A stretch of DNA of 64,000 nucleotides. Origin: Trichoderma breve. Lineage: Eukaryota > Ascomycota > Sordariomycetes > Hypocreales > Hypocreaceae. Numbering within the stretch: the first letter of the stretch is position 1; each line of letters starts with the position of its first letter. The stretch spans positions 6,076,001 through 6,140,000 of the forward strand of contig NC_079233.1 of assembly GCF_028502605.1 (NCBI RefSeq), in the 5' to 3' direction. The notes under the pieces are model-generated. The model was not told where the DNA came from, ran no database searches, and saw only the letters and a list, made by a program, of their open reading frames with translations. Shown here piece after piece: positions 10,670-22,924 of this stretch. A program made the position numbers and the translations under genes.

Positions 10670-11786
10670 ATGGACACTCGCAGTTCATCGCCAGACCTGG
10701 ACCCCGTGGCGGGCATCACGGAGGACATGGTGTCGCTGCCCACATACAAAAAGGCGGGCGACGCAAGCATCGACTTCGACGGACTGCTGCCACAGTCGAT
10801 CAAGCTCCACGAGGATGTGCGAACAGGCTGCGGAGGCCAGACGTGGCCTGCAGGCATGGTGCTGGGGAAGCACATGCTGCGCTATCACAGAAGCAAACTA
10901 GAGACTGCGCGAATGTGAGAATTTTTCGCTCCTTGATCCTTGATATTCGCTCCAGTTCTGTGCATTTTCGCTGGGTTAGCACCCTCATGCAAGCAACTTT
11001 TTCTGCAGGTAGCAAACACGGAATGAATGGATGCTGACTCAGTTTCTTCTCATGCAGACTGGAATTGGGCGCCGGCGGTGGACTGGTCGGATTGGCTGTG
11101 GCGGCTGGCTGCGAGCTCCAGGCGCCACTCATCTTAACCGACCAGGATGTGATGCTGGAGCTGATGAAGCATAACATTCAGCTGAACAAGCTCGATGGTA
11201 AGGCTACGGCCTCAATATTGGATTGGTACGTTGTGACTTTTGCTGCACATTGGCACATGTAATTCCCACCGGTGTGTTTTGGCGTACCCACCAAGCACCG
11301 CTGCCTGCACGGGGACTTGTTCTTGGCGGTACTACGTTGCTTGCCAATACTTCCAAGTGGCGTGTTCTCGATCTTGCAAGCCAAGTTTGACTGATCAAAA
11401 CGCAATGTGTGCAAATTTCCAGGGGCGAGCCATTACCGGAAGCCGTCGTGGCGTGCAAACCGGATGTTATACTGGCGGCAGAGTGCGTCTACTTTGAGCC
11501 GGCCTTTCCGTTGCTGATGCAGACGCTCAAGGATCTGTTTGAGCTCAACGAAAACGCCGTGGTGTATTTTTGCTTCAAGAAGAGGAGACGAGCGGACATG
11601 CAGTTTGTCAAGGCCGCCAAGAAGGCGTTTGTGGTCGAGGAGATTTTCGACGAGGACAGGCCAGTGTTTCAGCGAGAGTCACTCTTCCTTTTTACTTTTA
11701 GAAAGCGGGCGACAGGTGGCACCACCTCGAGCAAGAAAAACGGCACAGCAGCCAACCATGCTGACCAAATACAAATCCAAAGTTGA
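10670..11786 (+). CDS. EFM6: Efm6-like protein-lysine methyltransferase
   Basis: A 258-residue, class I SAM-dependent methyltransferase of the METTL21/Nnt1-like group. Exons are 10670-10914, 11058-11225 and 11423-11786. Motif I is LELGAGGGLVGL at the start of exon 2, followed by LTDQD (acidic SAM-ribose residue) and, across the second intron, the ILDWGEPLP and DVILAAECVYFEP segments typical of this group. The N-terminal GCGGQTWPAGMVLG segment is the usual start of the fold. In yeast Efm6 methylates a lysine of translation elongation factor eEF1A in the cytosol; transfer of that substrate to this protein is inference. The ATG at 10670 is preferred over an in-frame ATG at 10568 because it begins directly before the conserved part (MDTRSSSPDLDP); the upstream extension looks like leader sequence. 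Confidence 0.82.
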
Positions 11787-14151
11787 TGACACACAACAAC
11801 GGACGGCCGTTTTCCTTGTGATTGGACCTGACTCCTCTTTTTTCCTTCCGCGTTGCTGCAGGGCGTTGAGAAGACGAAACCTGTCGGCTGTTGCACCAAC
11901 ACGGTCCAGCAAAGCAAAAAGAGACGGGAGGGAGCCTGCATGCACTTCCGCCAAACACTGTCAAGCGAGCCTGGAATGGCATATTGCTAGTACGAGCATC
12001 ACAGCATTGGTGCGGGGGATTATGCCGTGGTACGGTTACAGCTGCTGAGCGAAATTAACGATTGGCGCAGGCTCGATCTCGCCCAGGTTCATCTTGCCAG
12101 CTCAGACATGCTGGGGATGGCGAGCCGAGCAGTGGGAAAAGAGGCAAAGCGCTAGCATACCCGAGACGTGGGCGTTGAGCTGAAAATTTTTTGATGTTGT
12201 GGCGATTGCATTGCTTCTTCCCTTCGCCCTTCTTTTCCTTTCTTTTTCGCCCTTCGGGCCTGCAAAACGGCAATAGTCGTCCCTTTCTGGAATCAATTTC
12301 GAGTTTTCAGCGAATGCCCCGAGGTACCAGCGGTTCCATATTTGCCCACAATTGCTCTGGATAGGGAGATCCGGTTGGTAGACAGGCGGTGGATACATGG
12401 ACGAAGTTAGACGACAGGCACGACACGCAAAGGAGTCAACCGCCACAAAATTTTAGACTGGACGAGTGTGCCTTGGTCGGCGTGGTCGGAAGCACAACGA
12501 AGGCGGGAAAAAACATGGCCCGTCGACGCCCCCAATCAACACCATACTGTGCGCTGCCCCTACCGCATATTGACCCTATTAAACTACCATCCACACCGGC
12601 ACAGTATTCGGAATGAAAAGAGGGGCAGATCACCTCTGACTCGCCTCATCTCCGAGCGTTGGTGTACAGTACGAGCACTTTGTACCTCTGGGGTGCTGGA
12701 ATGCAGTGACAAAGCACGTGGAGGCGCACTCCATTTATAAGGATGGCGCAAGATGGTGTCTTTTGTGACGGAGAGCCACCTGCGTAGATGGATTCATTCT
12801 TTGAAACCGAGAGGACGAGAAAAAGCCGCACCACGCGTCCCGTTGTCGATGTCCTTGTCCCCACGGAAAGTATCTCGATAGCCGGACGGTAAAATGTCAA
12901 TGTCAAGATCCAAGTGGATGGCGAGAGAGGCAGAAGCGGGTCTTCAGACAATGAAAGATTTCCCTCACTGTCGGTATGCCGTTTGCGAGCAAGGGGGGTG
13001 GGGGAGAGGGTTCAGTTCAAAGGGAGTGAGGTGTTTGCACAAGTCATGAAAGCGCTGGCACATGCACATGCAACACGTAAGCCGTTCACTCAAAAAGCAG
13101 AGACAAAGACTGAAGAGCTAACAAAAAAACCTGCGTGGCAAGGCGTTTTTCTCTCACGCGTGTCTCCACCGAGATGGCGAGTGAGTTTGGTGAACAAAGC
13201 ATTTTGATGGAGCGAAGTGGAAGAGGACGAGGCCCACCGCACGTTTCGCGACCCGCAGAGTTTTCATGCCCAAGTCCTGCCAATCTTGCTGCATCTTGCT
13301 CCGAAAGGCCCACAGCGCCTCAGGCACCGGCCAACGCCCATTGGCTGGCTGCCCGGGTACCTGGTTGGCACTGCGACGCTGCGACGGGTCCGGATGGCGG
13401 CCCCTGCAGAGCCCGCGAAGGCTATTAGCCCCTGTAATACAGCGCTACGGCCCCCTGGCGGCCAATGGCAGCGCCCAGCAGCGACGTGGCAGCGCCGCCT
13501 GGCCGCTACCGCCTAGCTCGGCGCGGCTGTGATCCGTTGACAGTGCACGCTTCTGGTGCAGACCCGGTACAGACCCAGTACCAAGCAGACTCGCGCCGTT
13601 GTCACTTCAGCTGCAAGTCTCATCACTCTCACTCTCTCTCTCACTCGCTGACTGACTCCATCTCCATGCAACCCAGTCTCGGCCATTGTGCATCGACACT
13701 GGCTGCGTTAGGCGGCGCTAACATTTAGCACAGTAACCGGGGAAAAAAAAGAAAAGATCCATTCAAGTGGGAAGAAAAAAAGGAACTCTGGAACCACAAT
13801 GGCCACAGCAGGGAGCAAAGCCAACCTCCGGCCCACTCGCGCACAACCCCGGGCAACAGCTTGTTCTAGCGCTCCGTATTAATCCTGGAGCCATGTAAGC
13901 TGCAATCCCATTCATAAATCGGACTCGCTCCCCCCTGGTCGCTCTTGTTTCGTCTCTTCCTTTCAAAGCAAATCTGACTTGTTCAAAGTCCATCTATTCC
14001 CACTCTCTCAGAGCAGGACTCTTTTCCTCTTGCAACCCACATTCCTTGAATCTTTGCAACTCTTTGCCTCTACGGCACTCTGCTATCACGTTCCTGTTGA
14101 ACAGAACAATCCACAAGACAACCACCGCTCCTTCAACGAACTTTTGCAAAA
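11787..14151. other. Long promoter region of the expansin-like gene
   Basis: This 2.4 kb holds no credible gene. It includes a GC-rich block with CCGCCT/GGCGG repeats at about 13330-13520, a CT-dinucleotide stretch at about 13620-13660, and a pyrimidine-rich leader directly before the ATG at 14152, a layout common before strongly expressed fungal genes. The T-rich run near 12190-12250 probably follows the Efm6-like gene. Confidence 0.5.
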
Positions 14152-15042
14152 ATGAAGTACGCTTTCGCCTCTGCCCTGCTCATCGCAGCTGCTGCCGCCA
14201 AGCCTCACCACGGCCACCACGCTCACCACCACGCTGCCCGTGATGTCGTCGTCACCGAGACCGAGTGGCAGACCGAGACCGTCTACGTGACCGAGCTGGT
14301 CGACTCCTCTACCACCGTCTGGGTTCAGGACGGCAAGACTGCTGGTGTTGCTCCCGGTGCCACCACCACCGCTTCGGCCTCTGCTGGCGAGTTCTTCGAG
14401 CCCAGCTCCTCTACCACTGAGGCGGCCACCTCGACCACCAGCCAGGCTCCTCCTCCTCCTCCGCCTACCACCGCTCCGGCCTCCAGCAGCTCGGTCTTCA
14501 CCCCGCCGCCTCCTCCTCCTCAGACCACCACCTCTCAGGCTCCGGTTGTCGTGGTTCCTCCTCCGGTCCAGCACACCACTTCTTCTGCGGCTCCTCCTCC
14601 TCCTCCCCCTCCGGTTGAGACTCCTACTCCTTCGCCTTCGCCTTCTCCTTCTCCTTCTCCCTCGCCTTCTCCCAGCCAGGCCCCTGCTTCTGCTCCCGAC
14701 AACAGCGTCGGCACCAGCAGCTCCAGCAGCGACGAGTACTCCGGTGACATCACCTACTACACCATCGGCCTCGGCTCTTGCGGTGAGGACGACAGCGGCC
14801 AGGACCAGAGCGCCAGCATTGTCGCCATCGCCGTCGGCCTCATGGGCTCCCAGTCCAACGGCAACCCCATGTGCGGCAAGACCATCACCATCCACGGTGG
14901 CGGCAAGACCACCACTGCCACCGTCAAGGACAAGTGCATGGGCTGCGCGCCCCACGACATCGACGTCAGCGAGAAGGTCTTCCTCGAGCTCTTCGGCAGC
15001 CTCGACGGCGGTCGTGAGCCCGTCACCTGGTCTTTCAACTAA
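14152..15042 (+). CDS. Secreted expansin-like (RlpA-type double-psi beta-barrel) protein
   Basis: A single-exon, 296-residue secreted protein. Residues 1-16 are a signal peptide ([16 protein letters not shown]), followed by a His-rich [12 protein letters not shown] tract. [16 protein letters not shown] segment leads into a long Ser/Thr/Pro linker with six-Pro runs and an alternating Pro-Ser stretch (about 160-180) likely to be O-glycosylated. The C-terminal 105 residues form a double-psi beta-barrel: the pattern is [14 protein letters not shown], then [26 protein letters not shown] and [14 protein letters not shown]. The Asp of the HDIDVS motif is the conserved surface Asp of expansin-like folds. 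Family members loosen or bind wall polysaccharide, or inhibit proteases; none of these is proven here. Codons are strongly C-ending, which together with the pyrimidine-rich leader suggests high expression. Confidence 0.87.
   Translation: MKYAFASALLIAAAAAKPHHGHHAHHHAARDVVVTETEWQTETVYVTELVDSSTTVWVQDGKTAGVAPGATTTASASAGEFFEPSSSTTEAATSTTSQAPPPPPPTTAPASSSSVFTPPPPPPQTTTSQAPVVVVPPPVQHTTSSAAPPPPPPPVETPTPSPSPSPSPSPSPSPSQAPASAPDNSVGTSSSSSDEYSGDITYYTIGLGSCGEDDSGQDQSASIVAIAVGLMGSQSNGNPMCGKTITIHGGGKTTTATVKDKCMGCAPHDIDVSEKVFLELFGSLDGGREPVTWSFN
14446..14690 (+). repeat. Low-complexity Pro-rich and Ser-Pro coding repeat
   Basis: CCTCCT/CCGCCT runs encode poly-Pro, followed by about eight near-perfect TCN-CCN dipeptide units (CCTTCGCCTTCTCC pattern). 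On the opposite strand it creates a long artificial Arg/Gly-rich ORF that should not be annotated. Confidence 0.85.
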
Positions 15043-15850
15043 GCTGTCCAGGAGGACGCTACCGTTGGTGCTTCTTCATCATAGCTACCTAGGTAGTTGG
15101 TGAAGAGCATCTGACGCACACATAAAGACCTGTCGAATGTGCAGCGCACATTTCTATATGACTTTTTTATTTTGGACAAGATGTCAAAGTCAACTTTTTT
15201 CACGTATACCCTTCATTCGTTGATTTAACTTGTTTGGATTCTATCATCCCTGGCGCGGATGGGAATGCGATATGGATAGGAAAAATGATGTGTTTTTTTC
15301 AAGAGTATTATTCTTTATATCCCGGGACGGAAAAAAAAGAACACACATTTTCTTTGGCAAAATCAACGGGATAACCTCTTTTCTATGTACATATAGACAC
15401 AACTTTATAGACATGTCCTCTCATCTTGGAGACAACGTGGAATGACATACCCCTTTTAGATGCCATTATTTGAGATGCTATCACTTGAAATGTTTTTTAT
15501 CTTCTGTGCTGTGAATGTTGAAGTGACTGTGCTTGTCTTAATCCGTTTACTTGGAGAGCCTTGGAGGTATGTGTAAATGTGGCAGACATAAATTGTGTAT
15601 CTCTTAACGTGCACCTATTCTTAGTACACTGGGGTTGCTTAGTACCCTGGGGTGATGAAATTACCAGGTTGGTCATGAACTCATCCATTGCATTACTGGG
15701 TCCAAAGAGGCCTGCCATCACCTAATTTTGAAATAGTGATAGGCGGATCGCATCAGCTATTCGTATTGTATAATTATCAAATCCCCGCCAAGCAACACCC
15801 CAGACCCTTGCAACCAACCGCCTCTAACCACAAAGCGCCTTATTCTTCAC
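15043..15850. other. Convergent 3' intergenic region
   Basis: It lies between the stops of the expansin-like gene and the Ccz1 gene and should hold both 3' UTRs. It is AT-rich with several T and A runs. I see no gene. Confidence 0.55.
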
Positions 15851-18357
15851 TTACAACAAGGTCAACAGCTCTTCAACATATCTCCTCGTATCGACGCCAA
15901 TTCCCTGTGCCAACCGCCCCAGGCCCTCACCTCCCCCGGAAGCTCCGTCGTCCGCGGCCCTGCGGAAGCCGATGTGATCGCTCGCGCGCCGTATGAGGAA
16001 GATTTCCTTGTCGACGGCCGGCGGAGGTGGATGGGAGGAGGATGCGGACGTCGAGGAGCGACGAGAGGAAGGGGCTTTGTCTTGGTCCTGGGTGGATGCT
16101 TCGTGCGAGGTCAGGGATGATGACGATGCGGACTCATGGATGGTGGATAGCGGCAGTGCCGTGGCAGTGGTGGTGGTGGAAGGGGTAGTAGCGGCGGTGC
16201 GCTGGAGGACCCGAGTCCAGACGATCCACCACCCGCGATTTGTCTTTTGCGTGCGCTCGAGGTCGGCGATACGAGACCGCGTCGCGGCGTAGATGTTGAG
16301 GAGATGGAGATGAGTGCTTACGGCATCCGCGCGAGACCACGATGATGATGATGACGGAGATGAGGACGAAGAGTCGGGGAAGAAGTCGGGAATGTTGGGA
16401 ATCGACGAGTGGACAGTGAGCGAGGGCGGATCCCATACGAGGTCTTGGATGTGGGAGGACGCGGGCCCGGCGTCTGGGCGCTCGGCACGGTACCTGGTTG
16501 ATGCCAAGAGGGGCTTCCTGAGCGGCGCCAGCTGGTAGTGCAGCGAGCGGTAAAGCGTGTCCCAGGAGAGGGACTCGGTGCGGAGGCGGAAGAGGAACGT
16601 GAAGATGAATGGCTTGTTGACGTAGACGACAACACGGAGCTTTTCTGCCATGTTGATGTCGTGCGAGTCGAAGCCCGCGAGCAACCCACCCACCGCCTGG
16701 GATCGAGTCAACGGGTTGACTTCATGCTCGAAATCCCGAATGACAGTGCCCTCTGCCCGGTTCTCTGCGGAAGACCCTTCCAGCTCGACGTGGAGAGTGC
16801 GAAGGACGGTGCGGGAGTTGTTTTCGTCATCGTCCTCAGCATCGTCTGAGCCAATGGTCCCTTCCACTTCGTTCACAGCTGCAGTGTCATCTTCGATGTC
16901 GCCTTTGAGACCAATCAAGTAGTGGCCGGACGACTCCAAGGAAGATGGTAACTTTGGCGATTGGAGATTTGGTTCCGCATGCGATTTGCCATCAGCTGCA
17001 GGTTGTTGGTTGGCTGGCTCTGACGAGTTACCGCCGCCGCCGCCAGGAAACGACCAATATGAACCGTATCCTAGTGTCAAGTAGCTGACCATTTTGTCGA
17101 GCCTTCCAGCCTCAAGCTCAGGATTCACCGGGCTCGTTGCAGCTTCCGGTGCCTTTGGCTGAGTATCTTGGGCATCGCTCGGAGGTTCGCCGGCTTCTGG
17201 TGCAGGCTCCTCTGCTTTGGATGCTTCGTCTGTCTTTAGGGGCGGACTCTCGTTCAGAATCGGCACCTTTGATGTCGACTTCTTGCCTTTGGCACGGCGC
17301 GTAGAGGTTGGGCTATCAATGAGACCATAAGCGTGTTCGCCCCAGGTATAAAGATCTTCCATCCAATGTGTTACGTCTCGTAGGGATTTTCGTGATAGCG
17401 TCCCCGTACCGAGGAATATAGCGCCGTCTTCGGCTCTAGGTTCTTTACCACTTCCTAGCCACGGCTCTGGTTCGATCTTATCCGACTTGCTTGACTCCGT
17501 CTCCGGGTCATCAGGCCCAAATCTCGAGACGACAAGATCAACGAGCCCCTCCACTCTGCTCACCAAGCCCTCAAGCACCTCTCTTTCCCCGCTTCCTCGG
17601 TCCTCTTCACCAACGCCCACGCCGAGCTCTCCAGACGCGGCCAAGTTGATTCCGCCAAAAATGTCTCTTGCTGGGTTTCCATGCAGCATGACATTCCAGG
17701 TGGAAAGAAATAAGTCCCAATAACGACTAAGCAGTGCGATGAATTTCACTCGGCGGTATCGAACAAACAAGGCGCTCAGCGATGATCCATGATGCAAGAG
17801 AAAGATGCTGTGTGCTCGCAGAAGATCCGTCAGTAGCAGTGTAGCAGGTTTCATCTCCCGACTCGAATACTCGTATCTCTCTTCCTGTTGCTCCCCCGTC
17901 TTAGTAGGTAGTCGCGGCGGCAGAGGCACTTTATTCAAATCGATACTCTATCAGCAGCTAGATCAGCATTTCATCTTGACCAATCTGGAACCGACTATTC
18001 AAGGCTCACAGCAAGTATCCACCATCCCGGCTCCAGCTCATGCGCAATCACCCTCGATTTTTCTGTGTCGATGGCGTCTACCGGGGCTCCGTCTGAGAAA
18101 TCGCGGCCGAAGCTAACCATTCCCTGCGCAAGACCTATCTGTCGCAGTCGCTCGTGCCGTTCTTCTTGGGAGAGCCCATCTGTTGGTCTCGTGCGCGCGC
18201 GCCTCCGCTTGCGGCTGGAAGATTGCGTCGATACGGAGGCATAGTAGACGATCTGATCGTCAATCGTCTCGTCCGTCTGGCCTAGAGAGGGGTTGAACAA
18301 GGCGAGGAAGCCCAGCTGCGCGGGCACGATGCCGCCCGTGGAAGCATAAGCAGCCAT
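15851..18357 (-). CDS. CCZ1: Vacuolar fusion protein Ccz1
   Basis: Ccz1 pairs with Mon1 as the guanine-nucleotide exchange factor that activates Rab7/Ypt7 on late endosomes, vacuoles and autophagosomes. The protein is 814 residues from two exons, 18357-18010 and 17947-15851; the 62 bp intron has GTGAGC and a ...GATAG acceptor and joins ILA to SIDLNKVPLPPR. The N terminus has the first longin signature (VPAQLGFLALFNPSLG...DDQIVYYAS), continuing with LRQIGLAQGMVSFGRDFS and, after the intron, the LLTDLLRAHSIFLLHHG segment. The middle carries long acidic and Ser-rich insertions, common in filamentous fungi; the C terminus again has conserved segments (SHLHLLNIYAATRSRIADLE, KEIFLIRRASDHIGFR). An in-frame start at 18477 would add 40 unrelated residues, so 18357 is preferred. 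Confidence 0.9.
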
Positions 18358-19143
18358 GGAGCCCGACACCGCGAGAGAATGAGGCTCTATGAGGCGATGG
18401 AAATAGACATAATTAGCAGAGTTTGAAGACCTGCAGAAAAGAACACTGCCGCTTTCGGCCAGCAGCCTGTAGTTCAAGAAGAGAAATGCAATTGCCCCGC
18501 GGCAAATTGGTGCTTGAATCGAGGGAGCATTTGGAGTGATGCAAAGCAGAGGTTAAGCGTTGGTGGGGAAAGCTCATGTTTCTGGTGCTTAAGCTCGCGA
18601 CTAACTGCCTATAGCAGGGTAGCTCTCTGATCTGCGTCTAGAAACTTTGAAGCCAATGGAATGGATGGCTACAACGGAATACCTACTCACAGATGAAATG
18701 TCAGAATGCAAAATACTTGTACATAAATATTAAAAATTATTCAATGGAAAACTTAGTTTTTACTTGGCTCAACCATATATTTATGAACATTTGAGCTTTT
18801 TGATGGCATTCAGTATAATATTCCCTTATTTTGGATTAAGATAATACCTCAGTCTTAAGATAATGCAACACGTTCATGTATCTTTTAATCTACCTCCGCT
18901 CATGAAACACATGTGAGGCACTAGTTGTAGCTTTAATTCCTTTCAGTTCCATCATTTCAAATTTGTTCATATCGTCATTCGGTATTGATTATGCTAGGTA
19001 TAATATACTCTAGATACATATACTGCAATCGAAGTTGGGAATCATATTGAAGAAAGGAAAATGGGCTGTTATTCAGTGCCGGGGAAACGAAAAAGGAAAA
19101 TGTATGAAGCATATTCGCACCGCCAACAACACACCCGCCTCTC
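18358..19143. other. Ccz1 upstream region, AT-rich
   Basis: This holds the Ccz1 promoter and the 3' side of the CorA-like gene. The part from about 18700 to 19030 is strikingly AT-rich with ATAATATT-like patterns. I find no ORF or RNA gene; relic transposon sequence is possible but not shown. Confidence 0.45.
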
Positions 19144-20602
19144 TTACCAGCTACCAAAAGGCATAGACGACTTCTTTCTGAATTCAGTGTCCTTTCGCAG
19201 TTTGACCATTTCAATCGCATCCGGGTCACCCTTCTCTTCAGCAGAGAGTTGATCAAAGCTCTGTTTTCTGCGGTCTCGCTGCTGTTTCATCATTCGCAGC
19301 CAGAAAAAGTAGAGTAGAAAGGTAACAAAAGTGAGCGGAATGGTGATGGCCCAGTACAAGCTGAACTGAGGCATTGTTTTCACCCCAATGCTATTCGAAG
19401 TAGGATCGACGCTGTCCCAATCAAACATGGAGGTTGAGAACAACGCGGAGATGAAGCTTCCTGGGAGGAAGACCATGGTGACGATGGCTAACGTCTTCAT
19501 TGACAAAGAGTCGCGATGCTGAGATTCTGCCAAGTCGAGGTTCGCTTTGACGTCGTCTCTGGAGATGATGCCCGTAAGCTTCAAGGTGTTAGCCCATATC
19601 AGATCAAAAATGTGTTTTAGCCGCGAAACTTACTGTATTGGCCTGAAGTTGAACACGCTTCAGGGTGAATTCTATGTCGACAGCCTGCATTGATAGTCTA
19701 TCTTGTAAAAGAGACGCATGACTTCTCAGCAGTTGATGGGCCTTGGCCGATGCAGTCATAGCTCTGCCACCGCCACCGAACGGCTGCAGTGTATTTTCTA
19801 AAATGAAAGCCAGAGTCTTTTCTGCCATCTTGCTCTTCCTGCCCACGCTGGCCAGCTTTACAGCATGTCGGTCCACCTGGGCAGCTAGCTTGATATATTT
19901 TGCTGTTGTATTCTCCTCGCTTTTTCGCTCGGCCATTCTATCTTGGCCTGTTTGGATTTCGACATCGCGCAACTTCATCTTGATCTTTGATTCCTCATAA
20001 TGAATCTGCATGCTGAGGATCATGCTGAATAAAAGGGCGGGAAACATGGGGCTATGATAAAGTAGGGCGTTCCAAGATGAGCAGAGATTATCAGATAGGA
20101 ATCCCTTGTTAGACTCTTCGACGAATATGAGTCCTTGCGTAAGATGCGGTCGATCAGCCGAAATCCGTGAGTTGAGGTGCTTCTGCGCCCAGACAGCTAC
20201 CAGCTTGGGCATATAGCAAAATGAATATGTCTGGGAACCTTTGGATGGAATAGCAGATACATTGGTGATGCAGCTCTGTGAGTATGTATAGGCTAACTCA
20301 AGATTGAATTCGTCAAGTATGGAATCAAGCACATCTTTGGATAGCTTTAGGACCCTGGTTTTGATGTCGCAACCGATCAAAGCTAGTCGCAAAACCAAAG
20401 ATTGTTTCGGATCTTCGTCGTCTTCTGATCCTTCGGCTAGCCAGGTGTCCAGCTCTTTCAGGTGGACAGTCCTGGGGGTGGTGATGATTTCCCCAGACGC
20501 ATGTTGAAGCCTCGCCTCGATTACTTCAAACGACGTCTCACCCGAATTGCTAAAGCCCTGCCACAAGTTCACCGCGCTTAGCCTTTGATAAATTTCTTCC
20601 AT
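19144..20602 (-). CDS. CorA-like two-helix membrane protein
   Basis: A 467-residue protein from exons 20602-19634 and 19578-19144. The C-terminal part matches the CorA-like fold: a long helical stalk (about 230-340), TM1 LAIVTMVFLPGSFISALFSTSMFDW, a short loop, TM2 LYWAITIPLTFVTFLLYFFWL, and a basic cytosolic tail. In true CorA Mg2+ channels TM1 ends with a Gly-Met-Asn filter; here the position reads Ser-Met-Phe, so magnesium transport should not be assumed. Many filamentous fungi have such proteins fused to ankyrin or regulatory domains, with unknown roles. The junction AAT ACA / CTT ACG uses a weaker AAG acceptor after a GCTAAC branch site. The first ATG is at 20602; a longer reading would need a TTG start. 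Confidence 0.75.
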
Positions 20603-22924
20603 GATACAGATTATTAAAGAACTTTGGAAAACCAAAAGGCTGGAAAGGCGGATAAGAGTCGATCAGATCGGATGGCAAGCGAGCATGAGGCTGGACTATC
20701 TGATGTCTACATCAAAGGATTCATGTGGGTTCACTGGGCATCTATATATGGTGAGCATACGCGCGACACTGCAGCCACCACCATCTTGGGTTCAGCCAGA
20801 GCCTGATGGATGAAACGTTCCGAGAGGGTGGCAAGCCGCGACAGGGGCGCGTGCCCCAGAATCTAAGCGCCGGCCATGCAGCAAGTTCGCAGGCCTTAAA
20901 CGGGACCTAGAAGTATCAAGCAACGAAGAAGGTCATTACCGAGGGCCATGGAGTCCTGATTGGGAAAATGAATTCTCGAGATGCCGCTCGTACGACAACT
21001 CGAGATCTGCATGCTACAGAAGAGGGTTGCCGAGCATGGCTGAGCACGTCAGCGATAGATGAATGGCCAAGATGAATGCGACGTCGCAGGGGATAGGTAC
21101 AAAGTGTATGATCTCGTGGGGCAAGCGGACGAGGCTCTGGCATGAAATAAATTGAATGTCGTCAGGAAACTGGGAGGGAGAGAGAGTATGTTGTTGGTTG
21201 ATCTGATATCTTCATTCGAAAAGCACAGGTGATAGGTTCGCAGTCCATAGCGCTGGCCGGGATTCAGGTGGCTTAGACGCCCTTTTGGACGAATTTTGCA
21301 TGACCAACAACAGCTTCATACGTATGCAGGGGGGGAACAGCGCGGCAATGCCGTCGCTTTGAGTATTCTTTGCGGTCGGGAGTGTTATGATGTTGTAAAT
21401 AGCTGTAAGGAGACGTGAATGAATATTGATGAATTTTTTCCCTCTTGTGGTTATATGTACTGGAGGTTAGTGTACAAACTAAAGGGTAATATGCAAGAGA
21501 TCGATCACTCTTGGTCTTCGGAATAGCAATCTATTTCAAAGGGCAGCAACGATACTTAGATGAGGATACAATGCTCTGTAGGCAGAAAATGATCAATCAG
21601 TCCTTTTTAATCAATCCCTGATGGCGCAGCAGCTTGACTGGATCTGTATGCTGGTTCTCTCCGTATTCTCCGTACCGCTAGGCATCTTCTTCGCCATCAG
21701 TGCAAGGATCTCGATGAAGACGAAATGCTTGTACATAGGCAGCTCCTCAAGTCCTCAAGTCCTGCAACTTTGCCGTGCTCTGGTCGTCCCTGTAATGCAA
21801 CCCTTTTAGGAGCTCATCATGGTCGAATCAGACGATTCTCGACATACAATGCAAGTTGGCCAGAGGGGGGCAGCCAAATCAGGGCAAGGCAGAGTGCGAG
21901 GCCTCTTTTCTTCATTCGACAGCTGGAGCTGGAGCTGTTCCCCCACTTCCCACTTCCTTGAGCAAGCTTCATAACCTCAGGCAAGGTCGTTATCGGACAC
22001 TCGGCGATATTTGCTACTATTACTATTTTGTATATATTTATCGTCCGAGGTACATTCTGCAATGCTACTGTCCATGTATAGCTGCTGTCATCGGTGCTTT
22101 TTTTCCACGTCCATTCCATCAAATTGCTTTGACACGTGTTTGACAATACGATTGAGCGCTCCAAGCCGTAATAGTCGGTCCATCAATGCCTGCATCAAAC
22201 GGCACGCTAAGCCCCGCTAACGATTTGCCGTCAGCTCACGTCCACACTTGTCTGGCATTCAATAGTGATAGCAACCACATGTCGGACACACAAGGACATC
22301 CATTGCAATGCATTAGAAGCTGTTCTGCTTTTGCTTACTGACTTACCTACAGGATGGATGCATGCTAATCCTGCTAGCTACCTACACTACTAGCAAATGG
22401 AACCTACATGAAGTCCAGCGCTTTCTTGCTGCTCCGCCTCTCTCTCATCCATGCTTACCTACTGAATACGGTCCCCACTCTCGCCCTCTGGATTGAAGGA
22501 TCACAGCCCAGCCCAGCCCACACGATCGAGACTCGGCCACGGTCGGCACGGATGAGCTGCACAAATCGGGGCTCTTTTGGTTTTGGTGTGATGTCCTCTG
22601 CTCCGTAGGGCCTCCGAGATTCCTCCAGCTGCTCTCTTACAGGGAACTTAGAGCACCTCTAGCACCCATTACCAGGTAGTACTGAAATAGCTCCTCGTAC
22701 GTCATCCTCCGACGCTCAATCGTCTCCCATCCACAGCAAGTCAAAGTCAGCAGCCAACCATCTTGCATCTCACTAATCCCTTCCAATTCTCCTCTTCCCG
22801 CCGGAGCTTGTCTTTTCCATTGCCCATTGCCCTAACACTTGCATCTCTCCCTTGTCATCACCACTACATCTTCTCGAGATACTTTGCTTCCCCCACCAGC
22901 TCTGGGAAGCTGTACATCGACACC
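20603..22924. other. Divergent promoter region (CorA-like / Kelch)
   Basis: A 2.3 kb gene-free stretch between two genes reading apart. It contains scattered short ORFs without conserved features, GA-rich runs near 21170-21190, and a CT-rich leader before the Kelch start at 22925. I see no tRNA or mobile element. Confidence 0.5.

Noticed and set aside
12055..13700. Several 60-120 residue ORFs on both strands
   Set aside because: They overlap each other, lack conserved segments, lack splice-linked partners and lie in a GC-rich promoter region.
14086..14955. 289-residue minus-strand ORF rich in Arg and Gly
   Set aside because: It is the complement of the Pro/Ser repeat and C-ending codons of the expansin-like gene; it has no domain and arises from composition.
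18357..18477. Upstream in-frame start for Ccz1
   Set aside because: The added 40 residues do not resemble the family, whose conserved sequence begins just after the ATG at 18357.
20602..20635. Longer N terminus of the CorA-like protein
   Set aside because: The reading frame opens on TTG at 20635; the first ATG is at 20602.
21621..21809. Small hydrophobic plus-strand ORF
   Set aside because: Short, no splice partners, no conserved pattern; expected by chance in 2.3 kb of intergenic DNA.
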